Assembly (NCBI GenBank): GCA_002497075.1
Contig: DAML01000013.1
Coordinates: 1-40,932 of the forward strand
From: Methanomassiliicoccaceae archaeon UBA472
GTDB lineage: Archaea > Thermoplasmatota > Thermoplasmata > Methanomassiliicoccales > UBA472
Direction: 5' to 3'
Length of the DNA: 40,932 bases
Below the pieces are notes generated by a model that saw only the letters and a list, made by a program, of their open reading frames with translations, did no database searches and was not told where the DNA came from. Shown piece by piece: positions 15,594 to 23,924 of the stretch (within the stretch, counting starts at the first letter, position 1; each line of letters opens with the position of its first letter). Both the position numbers and the translations under genes were made by a program.

Positions 15594-16058
15594 CTAAGGG
15601 CTCGCAGATATGTTGGTGAGGCGAACGAGCTGCCATTCTCTCTCCTTCCTGATGTCGCTCGCATCCCCTCCCTCAGCCCATATGGCTTTGGCGGCGTACC
15701 ATGCGGCTGCGATAGAGTGTGTCGGAACGTGTGTGGTCGCCATCGCCTGCCCGCAGCTCCGGGCGGCGAATCGTGCCGCGCTTCCCTCAGGAGCGAGACG
15801 AGCGGCGGCGTGGGCGTTCAGGGACGTCCTGCGCACCTCGGCCATGTGAAATTCACCGGTACTGACCCATTCTTTAAGCTTCACTATGGCCAGCCTGGGA
15901 CGTTCGTCCTCGGGGTACTCTTTTTCGAATAACGGCAGTACCCTTTCCGCGCATTCCGCGACCCAGAGCGCCAAAACTCGATGATCACTAGACCTGGCCA
16001 ACCGGTCGATGTCCACGCTGAACGGATGGTCCTTGAACCTAGGCTCGGCCATGCCCAT
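15594..16058 (-). CDS. Imm-5-like 'putative immunity protein'
   Basis: A 154-residue, mostly helical protein matching the pattern often named putative immunity protein (Imm-5-like): LALWVAECAERVLPLFEKEY, then EDERPRLAIVKLKEWVSTGE, NAHAAARLAPEGSAARFAAR with SCGQAMATTHVPTHSIAAAW. The name reflects occasional linkage to toxins in bacteria; in archaea these proteins are usually solitary and no toxin gene is seen here. ATG 16058 is selected because a minus-strand AATTAAAAAGG box lies about 30 bases upstream, implying a leaderless or near-leaderless message; the longer frame would include this promoter. Confidence 0.78.
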   Translation of the reverse strand: MGMAEPRFKDHPFSVDIDRLARSSDHRVLALWVAECAERVLPLFEKEYPEDERPRLAIVKLKEWVSTGEFHMAEVRRTSLNAHAAARLAPEGSAARFAARSCGQAMATTHVPTHSIAAAWYAAKAIWAEGGDASDIRKEREWQLVRLTNISASP

Positions 16059-16195
16059 ACAATTACTTCCCAGATATGTCAACCTTTTTAATTCGTATCG
16101 GAGCCAGGCTAGAATTCCAATCGAGCATGTACCTCTTATCACATGGCGAAAGAGATGGCAATACCATTAAGCCCCTTCAGCTCCAAGGAACACCT

Positions 16196-16300
16196 ATGGG
16201 AATGACTGAGATAGACGCCCAGAAGAAGTGTTCAGTATGCGGCGGCATGAACCCGGCCGGCGCGGTCAAGTGCCTTCTTTGCGGATCGTTGTTGATGTAA
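16196..16300 (+). CDS. Tiny zinc-ribbon protein, 34 residues
   Basis: The whole protein is essentially one zinc ribbon: KKCSVCGGMNPAGAVKCLLC followed by GSLLM. ATG 16196 is chosen because TACCATTAAG is centred about 28 bases upstream, the right distance for a leaderless transcript; a second ATG six bases later is also possible. Longer frames upstream are unlikely. Such micro-proteins usually bind zinc and a protein partner. Its being translated is inferred from promoter spacing and the intact Cys quartet. Confidence 0.6.
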   Translation: MGMTEIDAQKKCSVCGGMNPAGAVKCLLCGSLLM

Positions 16301-16362
16301 AAGCCCTTTGGACCATTTACGTAATCTTCGGGTGGACGGCCAGCTCGCCAATTGCGCCTTGT

Positions 16363-17094
16363 TCAGCGCCCCTTCCGCGCACCAAAGGTTTCCTGTATCT
16401 TCTTAATTTCCAATTCCTGGATCTCGTCGGCGGTCATCTTTCCACCGCTCTTCATGACCTTGACCACTTCGGCCGAGGGATTCGTGAACACGTACAGGTT
16501 GACGTTCTTCACCGAACCGTCCTTGAAGCGGTATTTGTAGACCAAAGGTAACTTCACCGATTGCATGAACTCGCTGATGCTCAGCTCCTGGTCGATGTCC
16601 TGTCCGTCCAGTACGTTGAGGCACAACTCGAGCGCGTATTTTCCAAAGGCCAGAACGTTCAGTTCGCCTTTCCCGAGTACCTTCAGCTCCCCGATGAAAT
16701 GTTCACGGCACTTCGTGGCCGCCTTGCGCCATTCCTTGTTGACATCCCTGTCACCGTTCACAGGAACACACTTCAGGGCGTGCGTCCAGTATACCCGGGA
16801 CGATGAAGGATCGAACGGCCCGAAAATATGGGCTGCCTTGCTCAGAGGGTTGGCCTTCTTGATATCTTCCGGAGAGCCTTGGCCGAGCGTCAGCGAAGTG
16901 AGCTTCGATGCCCCGCCGTTCCCTAAGGACCGCAGCCAATGACCTGGTTCCTGGGAGACGATCACGAAATCAACTTTACCGGGTTCCTTGGGCTCGAACA
17001 GCACGGGGACCTTCTGAGGATCGCGGGGGCATCCCTGGCATCGTCCGTGGACGTTGGCGGTAACACCGGCCCACCCTCCTTCCTGGGCATCCAT
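16363..17094 (-). CDS. Uracil-DNA-glycosylase-superfamily-like protein
   Basis: A 243-residue protein with a layout like family 4 uracil-DNA glycosylases: an N-terminal CQGCPRDP Cys pair, VDFVIVSQEPGHWLRSLG in place of the VGEAPG motif, IFGPFDPSSSRVYWTHALKCVP for the strand plus Cys-Pro segment, then a helix with AATKCREHFIGEL and NVLAFGKYALEL. Cys residues (CQGC, KC, KC) could hold an Fe-S cluster as in that family. The catalytic motifs differ, so glycosylase activity is not assured. ATG 17094 fits a GTTTAATC box about 26 bases upstream (leaderless); GTG 17100 is the alternative. Confidence 0.6.
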   Translation of the reverse strand: MDAQEGGWAGVTANVHGRCQGCPRDPQKVPVLFEPKEPGKVDFVIVSQEPGHWLRSLGNGGASKLTSLTLGQGSPEDIKKANPLSKAAHIFGPFDPSSSRVYWTHALKCVPVNGDRDVNKEWRKAATKCREHFIGELKVLGKGELNVLAFGKYALELCLNVLDGQDIDQELSISEFMQSVKLPLVYKYRFKDGSVKNVNLYVFTNPSAEVVKVMKSGGKMTADEIQELEIKKIQETFGARKGR

Positions 17095-17135
17095 AAGCAC
17101 GTATCAGCGAGGACCGATTAAACCGTTGGCCAAGA

Positions 17136-18314
17136 TCACCGGCGCGTACGGTGTAAAAGGAGGAGGAATGACGCCGTCATGATCAGCAACAAGACGATGA
17201 GCAAAGCTATCCAGACTGATATTTCATCGTCACCATCGTGGAACACATCGATCGTATCGCCCATCTTCAGACCGCTGAGGTCTTCCCCGGGCGCCGGGAA
17301 GTTGGTGCCAGGGAAAGCATGCCCGCGCAGGTCGTCCCGGCCGTAATCGATCCAACCTCCGCCAATGGACGACGGGGGGTTCGCGCCCATGAACACTATG
17401 GACCGCAGGGAGTAGCACTCGGAGAACGCCTCGGCGCCGATGATCGTCACACCAGGACCTATCACCACTGTCCTCAGCGACGTGCAATAGAAGAATGCTT
17501 TCTCACCTATCTCCAATACGGACCCCGGGATGTTGACCGATCCCAAGTTCGAACAGGCTGCGAAGGCTTTATTCCCAATTACCTGGACACCACTGCCCAG
17601 CTCCAAGTTGCTTAAGGAAGTGCATCCAAAGAAGGTCTGATCGCCGATCCCAGTAACGTTGTCTGGTATGACCACTGACCGGAGCGACGAGCAGCCGGAG
17701 AAGGCCCAGTCCCCGATGTAGGTCACGTTGTTCGGTATTTCCAGCGAGACCAGCGATCTACACTCGGCGAAGGCGTAGCCGTGGATCCTGGTCAAGCTTT
17801 CCGGGAGGTCCACATCATTGAGCGAAGAGCAACCGGAGAACGTGTCAAAGCGCAGTTGCTCGATCCCGTCCGGAATATCCACCGAGACCAGTCTCTCACA
17901 TTCACCGAACGTGTAGGCACCCATGTTCACCACGCTGTCCGGAATGGTGATGGAGCATAGGGAGGCGCACCCGTAGAACGCCCAGTCCCCGATGAAGGAC
18001 ACGCTAGGAGGGACGGTCATGGAGGAGAGTCCAGTGCAACCCAGGAAAGCTTGTTCCCCGATGAATGAGATGCTTTGCGGTATCGATACTGAAGTGATGT
18101 CATCCCTACCGGCGAAGGTCCGGAGGCCGATCCCCCGGACCGCATGACCGCCGATCTCAGAAGGTATGATCACCGCCCCTCCCGGCCCTTCATAACCCAG
18201 GAGCACGGCGAATCCGGGGGACCCATAATGCTCGTAGATGAAACCGCCTTCCTGCGACAGGGGAGTCGAGAGAGGAGCAGTGTGTATGGCCATCGCTATA
18301 AGAAGGACGATCAT
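17136..18314 (-). CDS. BspA-type leucine-rich-repeat surface protein with C-terminal anchor
   Basis: A protein of about 392 residues. The first 20 residues are a hydrophobic signal or anchor (MIVLLIAMAIHTAP), followed by eleven or so 23-residue BspA-type repeats of the form IP.SV..IG..AF.GC.SL..V (about 45-330), then a linker and a C-terminal transmembrane helix (ISVWIALLIVLLLIMTASFL) with RTRR inside. Such repeats form a curved binding surface; in other microbes they mediate adhesion. In frame, upstream of ATG 18314 the only other start is GTG 18530, which would add 72 residues and overlap the promoter of the divergent CBS gene; the N-terminus is therefore uncertain. Possibly acquired horizontally, since BspA repeats spread widely. 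Confidence 0.85.
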   Translation of the reverse strand: MIVLLIAMAIHTAPLSTPLSQEGGFIYEHYGSPGFAVLLGYEGPGGAVIIPSEIGGHAVRGIGLRTFAGRDDITSVSIPQSISFIGEQAFLGCTGLSSMTVPPSVSFIGDWAFYGCASLCSITIPDSVVNMGAYTFGECERLVSVDIPDGIEQLRFDTFSGCSSLNDVDLPESLTRIHGYAFAECRSLVSLEIPNNVTYIGDWAFSGCSSLRSVVIPDNVTGIGDQTFFGCTSLSNLELGSGVQVIGNKAFAACSNLGSVNIPGSVLEIGEKAFFYCTSLRTVVIGPGVTIIGAEAFSECYSLRSIVFMGANPPSSIGGGWIDYGRDDLRGHAFPGTNFPAPGEDLSGLKMGDTIDVFHDGDDEISVWIALLIVLLLIMTASFLLLLHRTRR

Positions 18315-18518
18315 CGCCGCTGAAGCGATGCGCTTCCCCCGTGCCCATAGTTGCGTAGAACAGCCTCCCGCGATGAGATCGGTACGCTCGATCGCAAGGC
18401 CGTGTCTTACATTAGCACGGTTGCACTTATTTTTTTCGAATTCTAGAGGGCCGTTTTGATCTCCTCCGGAGAGGACGATAATTGGATATGCCTGCGCGGC
18501 AATCCTAAGACGATAAGA

Positions 18519-18935
18519 ATGGAACGCCACATTGCCCGCAAGAAGGTCAAGGAGATAATGACCACGGAAGTGGTCACGGCAGCACCTGAAACCGACCTAC
18601 GGACCTTGAAGGAGATGTTCGAAAGATACGACTTCAACAGCTTCCCGGTGCTGGACAATGGAAAGATGGTCGGCATCGTTACCAAGCTGGACCTGCTGAA
18701 GGCCTTCAGCCCCGGTCTGAACGTCAGCCTAGGTCGTGCGCTAAAGCTCTACAGCAAGGACACCGCGGGCATCATGCACACCGCCACCATTTTTGTGTCG
18801 CCGGATGACGACGTTTCGAGAGCGGCCGACTACATGGTCGAGTTCAAGCTGCGCAGCGTTCCGGTGCTGGAGAGAGGCGTCCTGAAGGGAATGATCTCCC
18901 GCCAGGACATCATTCGCTGTCTGAAGATAGAGTGA
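18519..18935 (+). CDS. CBS-pair domain protein
   Basis: A 138-residue protein made of two CBS motifs: VKEIMTTEVVTAAPETDLRT followed by MFERYDFNSFPVLDNGKMVG (9-58), and AGIMHTATIFVSPDDDVSRA followed by MVEFKLRSVPVLERGVLKGM (about 83-128). CBS pairs bind adenosine nucleotides or S-adenosylmethionine and regulate partners; no catalytic domain is attached, so this is a stand-alone sensor. ATG 18519 is preferred because it directly precedes the first CBS motif. Its 3' end overlaps the convergent DedA gene by 26 bases. The divergent LRR gene is unlikely to be related in function. Confidence 0.9.
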   Translation: MERHIARKKVKEIMTTEVVTAAPETDLRTLKEMFERYDFNSFPVLDNGKMVGIVTKLDLLKAFSPGLNVSLGRALKLYSKDTAGIMHTATIFVSPDDDVSRAADYMVEFKLRSVPVLERGVLKGMISRQDIIRCLKIE

Positions 18936-19539
18936 CCTTATCCTTCCTCTTCTTGTAAAGGAAGTATAGTACCAGTACCAGCCCCAGCAGCCCCAGGACC
19001 ACCCATTCCATCCCGTCGGTCCTCTCCCAGAACTGTATCCAGTTCTCGCCGAGCGTATAACCGGCGGTGACCAGCACTGTGTTCCAGACCAGCGCCCCGG
19101 AGAAGGTGAACATGACGAACTTCTTGCGGTCCATCCTGGACAGCCCGGCCGGGAAGGATATTACTGAACGAATTCCAGGAAGCGAATGGCCGATGAATAT
19201 GCCCCAGACGCCCCAGCGCTTGAACCAGCGCTCAGCGGAGGCCATCTTCCCCTCGTCCAATCCGAAGAACATGCCGAACCTGTCGACAAGAGGTCGTCCA
19301 AGCCACAATGCCAGCATGTAGGCGACCGAGGACCCTAACACCGCTCCAAGGCTTCCGACCAATATGACCAGGAAGAAGTTCAGTTCGCCCGTATAGGCCA
19401 CGTAACCGGCGAAGGGCATGATGAGCTCGCTGGGGATCGGTGTGAAAATTCCCTCCACGAGCATGGCCAGGAATATCCCCAGATATCCTGTGGTCTCGAT
19501 GAGGTCGATTATGATCTGGTTGAGCGTGTCTATGATCAT
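18910..19539 (-). CDS. DedA-family membrane protein
   Basis: A 209-residue polytopic membrane protein of the DedA/VTT family, involved in lipid flipping (such as undecaprenyl-phosphate or phospholipid carriers) in known members. Motifs include GYLGIFLAMLVEGIFTPIPS and ELIMPFAGYVAY near the start, GSLGAVLGSSVAYMLALWLG, and FIGHSLPGIRSVISFPAGLS, where the conserved Arg and Pro sit in the re-entrant loop. The final helix ends in KKRKDK. Convergent with the CBS gene. ATG is used; start is supported by the neighbouring AT-rich upstream element. Confidence 0.92.
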   Translation of the reverse strand: MIIDTLNQIIIDLIETTGYLGIFLAMLVEGIFTPIPSELIMPFAGYVAYTGELNFFLVILVGSLGAVLGSSVAYMLALWLGRPLVDRFGMFFGLDEGKMASAERWFKRWGVWGIFIGHSLPGIRSVISFPAGLSRMDRKKFVMFTFSGALVWNTVLVTAGYTLGENWIQFWERTDGMEWVVLGLLGLVLVLYFLYKKRKDKVTLSSDSE

Positions 19540-19671
19540 TTACTGTTCACGTGCCGGCCTTTTTGGTTATCGTTCCCCAGTATTAATAATCAGCCGGGAG
19601 CCGCGTCATTTTTCTCCTATAGCCGAAGTAACATACCAATGCCTATAAGCCCCCCGGGGAACGTATTAGTG

Positions 19672-20064
19672 ATGAGTGAGACGAACTTGAAAGCCTCTTT
19701 GGGGCATGCGTCCGTAGTTCGGGTGTTGGAGAAGACCGCGGGGTTCAGCGGTCCGGTGGCGGATGAGGTCGCGTTACGCGTCCTGAACTACTTCGGGTAT
19801 CTGGACGAGATAATCGACAACGCCCTGGACCACGACGACCGTCGACTTTTCTATTTCCTGCAGGACATGAAGATACTGAGCACCCGCTGGGAGGAGACCC
19901 AACTTGCTAATGGCCGCAACTGGAGGATATTCTACTGGTCCTTCAACTGGGATAACATCAACCGCATCCTGGAGGACCGGCCATCTAAGAACGAGCCGGT
20001 GGACCTGTACCGGAGCCTGCCCGATTCGGTGTGGTGCCGGGGGGAACAGGAAGGCGTTGCCTGA
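19672..20064 (+). CDS. DUF6015-like small protein
   Basis: A 130-residue protein resembling the archaeal DUF6015 group: ADEVALRVLNYFGYLDEIID then LDHDDRRLFYFLQDMKILST, followed by EETQLANGRNWRIFYWSFNW. The first half reads as a helical bundle like a winged-helix domain and the ending as a small beta hairpin. It may be a transcription-linked adaptor, but the role is unknown. A CCTATAAG box about 27 bases upstream places transcription start at the ATG (leaderless). The family name is from memory and not checked. Confidence 0.6.
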   Translation: MSETNLKASLGHASVVRVLEKTAGFSGPVADEVALRVLNYFGYLDEIIDNALDHDDRRLFYFLQDMKILSTRWEETQLANGRNWRIFYWSFNWDNINRILEDRPSKNEPVDLYRSLPDSVWCRGEQEGVA

Positions 20065-20102
20065 GGGAAAGACATTTTTCTCCTTAACCGGATGACCGTT
20101 CC

Positions 20103-20417
20103 ATGAAGTTCTGTTACTGCCCCGACTGCAAGGACCTGCAACCCACCGCCTGGTATAGGCGCAAGGAGTGCAAGCTCTGCGGCGGAAAGTGCAGGATCAT
20201 CTCCGTCCCCTTGTATTACTATGGAGCGGCGATGTACGCGCTGAGCGCGGTAGGCGCCTTCCTGGTCGGGGCGGAGATACTGCGGTACGATCTCGGCCTC
20301 GGAGATCTGAGGCTATACCTGATGTTCGGCAGCCTCATACTGGCCATGGTCTTCGCCGCTCTGGAAACGGCCAGGGCGGTCGAGATCGCCCAGAAGAAGG
20401 TCGGCAAGGTCCTCTAA
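20103..20417 (+). CDS. Zinc-ribbon membrane protein
   Basis: A 104-residue protein. The N-terminus has CYCPDC (4-9) and CKLCGGKC (about 23-30), which form a zinc ribbon, followed by two predicted transmembrane helices (GAAMYALSAVGAFLVGAEIL and YLMFGSLILAMVFAALETA) with a short cytoplasmic tail rich in Lys. It starts 38 bases after the DUF6015-like gene and may share its transcript. Its stop overlaps that of the convergent pilin-like gene by 4 bases. Role unknown. Confidence 0.72.
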   Translation: MKFCYCPDCKDLQPTAWYRRKECKLCGGKCRIISVPLYYYGAAMYALSAVGAFLVGAEILRYDLGLGDLRLYLMFGSLILAMVFAALETARAVEIAQKKVGKVL

Positions 20418-20878
20418 GGTGAAAGGAATAGAGTGGATACCACCGAACCGTCGCCCAGCTCCCGGCGGTCGGCGTACACATCGCCGCCTTCCTCCAGGGG
20501 TACCGAACCGAAATGGAACGTCATGGCTCCGAGCTCGATGACGAGCCATGTTCTGCCCTCCGTCCTTTCCAGCTCGGCGATGGTACCGTTGACCATTCTT
20601 TCGATCGTTTCGACCTCCTCTTCGTTCGGAGCATCGCTGATAGATAGGGCGATGAGATAATCGCCCAGGGTGGCAGAGGACATGGAACTACCGCCCTCTC
20701 CGGGAAGCTCGCCGGAGAGCATCACCGAGTGATAGGAACGCAATGTTCCCGTCTTGTCGTCAGAAGGACCATTATCAGAGGCCGAGTGGATCACGGCGAC
20801 CAGCATGGTCAGCGCTACCAGGAAGATCAAGGCGTCCACTAGAACGGCCATTCCCCGGCGGTCCTTCCTCAATGCCAC
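20414..20878 (-). CDS. Pilin-like secreted protein, second gene of a pair
   Basis: A 154-residue protein with a class III-type pilin start: basic residues RKDRRG, then a hydrophobic helix MAVLVDALIFLVALTMLVAV (10-29), and a globular extracellular domain (DYLIALSISDAPNEEEVETI, MTFHFGSVPLEEGG). GTG 20878 is chosen because GGAGGTG lies directly before it and the upstream gene ends 10 bases inside, a coupled start. The prepilin peptidase site is probably G-M at the RRG/MAV junction (inference). With the gene at 20869 it forms an operon of two minor pilins, likely assembled by the ATPase/TadC pair at 23921-27231. Confidence 0.75.
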   Translation of the reverse strand: MALRKDRRGMAVLVDALIFLVALTMLVAVIHSASDNGPSDDKTGTLRSYHSVMLSGELPGEGGSSMSSATLGDYLIALSISDAPNEEEVETIERMVNGTIAELERTEGRTWLVIELGAMTFHFGSVPLEEGGDVYADRRELGDGSVVSTLFLSP

Positions 20879-21276
20879 GCCCGCACCTCCATGATCCCGG
20901 CGACGACCCTGCCGTCCACATCGATGAGCTGAGGGAGCTGGAAGGCCATCACGTCCCCTTGAGGCGGTTCGCCTTGGTTCAAGATGATAAAGGGCGTGGA
21001 ATTGCCGGAGCATCGATAGGTGACCGTCAATCCGAGGATCCCATCAGGGACGTTTGGCCTGCCGATATCTTCGTTCAAGCCATCCAGGGGAATGGCGCCG
21101 TTCTCGGAGTAAAGGCCGTTTTCCGCCAGCCATGATACCAGGTCCCTTTTGTCGATCTCTTCGTCCATCTGCAACGTTCCGGACGACAGCACCACCAGGA
21201 AGACCGATGAGGCGGTTATGACCACCATAACTGCCAGTATCGATTCTAGAAAGCCTCCTACACCTTCACGGTCCAT
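20869..21276 (-). CDS. Pilin-like secreted protein, first gene of a pair
   Basis: A 135-residue protein whose N-terminus is MDREGVGGFLESILAVMVVI, i.e. a charged stretch, glycines, Glu a few residues into a long hydrophobic helix, the layout of type IV pilin-like proteins. The rest is an extracellular beta-rich domain with PNVPDGILGLTVTYRCSGN and RVVAGIMEVRAW. ATG 21276 is used because AAGGAGGTG directly precedes it; the GTG seven codons upstream lacks a site. It overlaps the next gene by 10 bases. Processing by an archaeal prepilin peptidase is expected but no such gene lies in the window. Confidence 0.72.
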   Translation of the reverse strand: MDREGVGGFLESILAVMVVITASSVFLVVLSSGTLQMDEEIDKRDLVSWLAENGLYSENGAIPLDGLNEDIGRPNVPDGILGLTVTYRCSGNSTPFIILNQGEPPQGDVMAFQLPQLIDVDGRVVAGIMEVRAWH

Positions 21277-21350
21277 GCACCTCCTTGCGATACGCACGAA
21301 CCTTCAGTGTCCCGGAAGGTAAAGGTGGATGCCCTTAACTGTAGGCTAAC

Positions 21351-23276
21351 TCAGAACACGCCTTTCCTATAATGGCCAAGGCTGCTGCGGCCACATTTCC
21401 GTCTCAGTTCCTCCAGGCTCGCCAGGTCCATTTCCTTGAAGCTTCTTCCGACGAAGGCCGCCAGGTCAGGGTGGCGCCTTCTGACGTCTATTCCCAAGGA
21501 ATCGACACCCATGGCGCGCAGCTCGGGCACCTTGTCCAGCATCAGCAGGTCCGTGCTGTGCAGGATGTGCACGAAGCCTTCGGGGTCGCGATGAACCGGA
21601 TAACGTACACCGCGGTCGTCCACCAACGTTCCCTCGGGCAGCGTGGGATCGCGGCTGAGCATCAGCTCAAGGCGTCCGAAGGCCATGACCTCGCACCTTC
21701 CCTCGGTGCGGGAGAGGACATGCAGTAGCCCCTCCTGGTTCAGCTCCGGGGATAAGGTGGATTGGTGCAGCTTCGGCAGGGTGTAACTGTTGAAAACGTT
21801 CATGTGGTACGAGCCGTAAACGGTCCGGTCCTTGTTCAGCTCGTACTGGTCCACGGTGTTCACCAGCACCCGGTCGTGGTCCGATGCGCTCTCATTCAGC
21901 GATAATCGGGGCAGCACCTTCACGAACTCCTTGCCCGCACTTTCACACATTTCGAGCGCCTCCGCGTCCTGCTTCGTTCCGTCGAAGTACACCCGGTCGG
22001 CGAACGGTAGGATCGCCTTCAGCACGGCCATGCTGGAAACGTAGAACGAAAGCTCGCTTATCTTCTCGGCCCGGCGCAGGCGCTTGGGAGGCAGCTCCAA
22101 TGCCTTCCGTACCGCGTCCCGCTCCTGCAGTTTGATCCTGGATATGAGGTCCTCGATGGCGACGAACTCCCGGTCCTTGGTCTTGTATACCGTGTATTCC
22201 CCGTCCTTCAATAAGAAAGGCGGGGAAGCGATGACGGTCGTTCCGTCCAGATCGGAACCTTTGAGGTCGAAGCCGCCCACCTTCTCGTTGCCCTGGTAAA
22301 GACTGATCCCATCGCCGACCTCCAATGAACCGCGGGGCATTCTGAGACGACCGTTGGTGACCGTGGCAGGTCCTAACGGCTTGCCCCGGGATTCCGGGTA
22401 GGCGGTCTGCATGACCTCCTTGTCGGTGAGATAGCCTCCGGAGAACCCCCTGTTGAAGACTACCTCCAGCAGCTCCCGCTCCCGGTCGGTGATGATCGGC
22501 ATCTCACCGTTTCTTGCCCTTTCGATCGCCTTCTTGTATATCTTGGACGTCAGGTAGACGTACTGCGGGGAGCGCATCCTGCCCTCGATCTTAAGGGAGA
22601 CGACGCCGCAGCGCATCAGCTCAGGAATGGACCCTATTCCGAAGGTATCGGCGGTGCTCAGTAGGTAGCCTTCCTTCTTGCCCAGGGTGTACGACTTGCG
22701 GCAAGGCTGGGCGCACATTCCCCTGTTTCCCGAACGCCCGCCCAGGAAGCTGGAGAAGAGGCATTGCCCGGAGAAGCAGTAGCATAGCGCGCCATGAATG
22801 AAAACCTCGATGCCGATGTTCGAGCCTTCGGCGATCTCCTTGACCTGCTCGAGCCCGAGCTCCCGGGCCAGGATCACCCGCTCGATGCCCTGGCCCTCCG
22901 CCCATTTTACTCCGGCCGGACTATGAATGGCCATCTGGGTGGAGGCGTGTACCGGTATTGAGAACCGCTCCTTGATCAACGGCAGTAGTCCGCGGTCCTG
23001 GACGATGACCGCGTCCGCTCCCGCGGTGTCCAGCATCTCCACGAACGACAGCACCCCGGCCATCTCGTCCTCCTTGATGAGGGTGTTGACCGTCACGTAG
23101 GTGCGCATGCCCTGGTCGTGCGTTAGCTTGATCGCGCCTGCCAACAGCCTATCGGAGAAGTTGCTGGCGAAGTGCCGTGCCCCGAAGCTCTTTCCTCCGA
23201 GGTACACAGCGTCCGCCCCGCCGGCGATGGCCGCCTTGAGCGCTTCCTCGGTCCCGACCGGAGCTAGCAGTTCCAT
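21351..23276 (-). CDS. U32 peptidase-family protein
   Basis: A 641-residue protein of the U32 collagenase-like family. The N-terminus ELLAPVGTEEALKAAIAGGA with ADAVYLGGKSFGARHFASNF is the TIM-barrel opening; EVFIHGALCYCFSGQCLFSS followed by GGRSGNRGMCAQPCR (about 160-195) carries the Cys residues that hold an Fe-S cluster in RlhA/TrhP relatives, which hydroxylate rRNA or tRNA bases. So an RNA-modifying role is more likely than proteolysis. It includes the C-terminal U32 extension. It is on the same strand as, but 75 bases upstream of, the pilin pair and may share the message. Confidence 0.93.
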   Translation of the reverse strand: MELLAPVGTEEALKAAIAGGADAVYLGGKSFGARHFASNFSDRLLAGAIKLTHDQGMRTYVTVNTLIKEDEMAGVLSFVEMLDTAGADAVIVQDRGLLPLIKERFSIPVHASTQMAIHSPAGVKWAEGQGIERVILARELGLEQVKEIAEGSNIGIEVFIHGALCYCFSGQCLFSSFLGGRSGNRGMCAQPCRKSYTLGKKEGYLLSTADTFGIGSIPELMRCGVVSLKIEGRMRSPQYVYLTSKIYKKAIERARNGEMPIITDRERELLEVVFNRGFSGGYLTDKEVMQTAYPESRGKPLGPATVTNGRLRMPRGSLEVGDGISLYQGNEKVGGFDLKGSDLDGTTVIASPPFLLKDGEYTVYKTKDREFVAIEDLISRIKLQERDAVRKALELPPKRLRRAEKISELSFYVSSMAVLKAILPFADRVYFDGTKQDAEALEMCESAGKEFVKVLPRLSLNESASDHDRVLVNTVDQYELNKDRTVYGSYHMNVFNSYTLPKLHQSTLSPELNQEGLLHVLSRTEGRCEVMAFGRLELMLSRDPTLPEGTLVDDRGVRYPVHRDPEGFVHILHSTDLLMLDKVPELRAMGVDSLGIDVRRRHPDLAAFVGRSFKEMDLASLEELRRKCGRSSLGHYRKGVF

Positions 23277-23378
23277 GTCCTGGAATCGTCTGCCTGCATA
23301 TTAACTTCCTGGGCGCGTAGCGTACAGTTAGCCGTCATCTCGAACCACCCCTCCGGCGTTGAAGGTCAAGGGAAGAAA

Positions 23379-23924
23379 ATGGCGAAGGTGGTCATGATGC
23401 CTAGGAAGGGCGACGCGCGGCCGGCGGTGCGCCTGAACAATGAAAGGTGCAGGTTCCAGCTGCAGGGAAGGATGATCGAGATGGATTGCTCCGGATGCTC
23501 CGACGCCGACGATGCCCCGTCGGAAAGATGCCTGGGAGCATTCCGCAATGCTCTGAACGCCCACCAGGAGGCCACTGGAATTCTGATGCGGGGAGCCCAG
23601 GACGTATGGGTACGCGAGAACGGGGTTAGCTCGCTGCGTACGCTGATGGCCGCTGAGACGGCGTGGGAGGGGCTGCGGGCCACTTTGATCTCCCTGCCCT
23701 GCCCCCGGCCGATATCCCATGAACGGGTCAACCGCTACCTGGAACGAGTCCGTTCCGGTTCGTCGGACCTGTTCTGTCAGGGAGAGGGGGTTGCATGCGT
23801 ATCATGTCTCGAAAGGCAACAGGAGGCCATCGATTCCATGCGCTCGGACGGCAGGAAGGCCAAGAAGACGATCGCCGCGGACCGCTTCCGTATCATCGAA
23901 GTTCCGGGGGGTAGCGACCGGTGA
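23379..23924 (+). CDS. Cys-rich protein upstream of the secretion ATPase
   Basis: A 181-residue protein with eight Cys, not assigned to a family. CSGC at 37-40 with Cys51, and Cys133 with CVSC at 140-143, form two half-sites that could together hold an Fe-S cluster or zinc; Cys24 and Cys108 are extra. Between them is a helical region (RCLGAFRNALNAHQEATGIL). The stop overlaps the start of the ATPase gene (GTGA), so translation is coupled and its job is very likely tied to the pilus machine. The start ATG has only a weak upstream purine run. Confidence 0.75.
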   Translation: MAKVVMMPRKGDARPAVRLNNERCRFQLQGRMIEMDCSGCSDADDAPSERCLGAFRNALNAHQEATGILMRGAQDVWVRENGVSSLRTLMAAETAWEGLRATLISLPCPRPISHERVNRYLERVRSGSSDLFCQGEGVACVSCLERQQEAIDSMRSDGRKAKKTIAADRFRIIEVPGGSDR

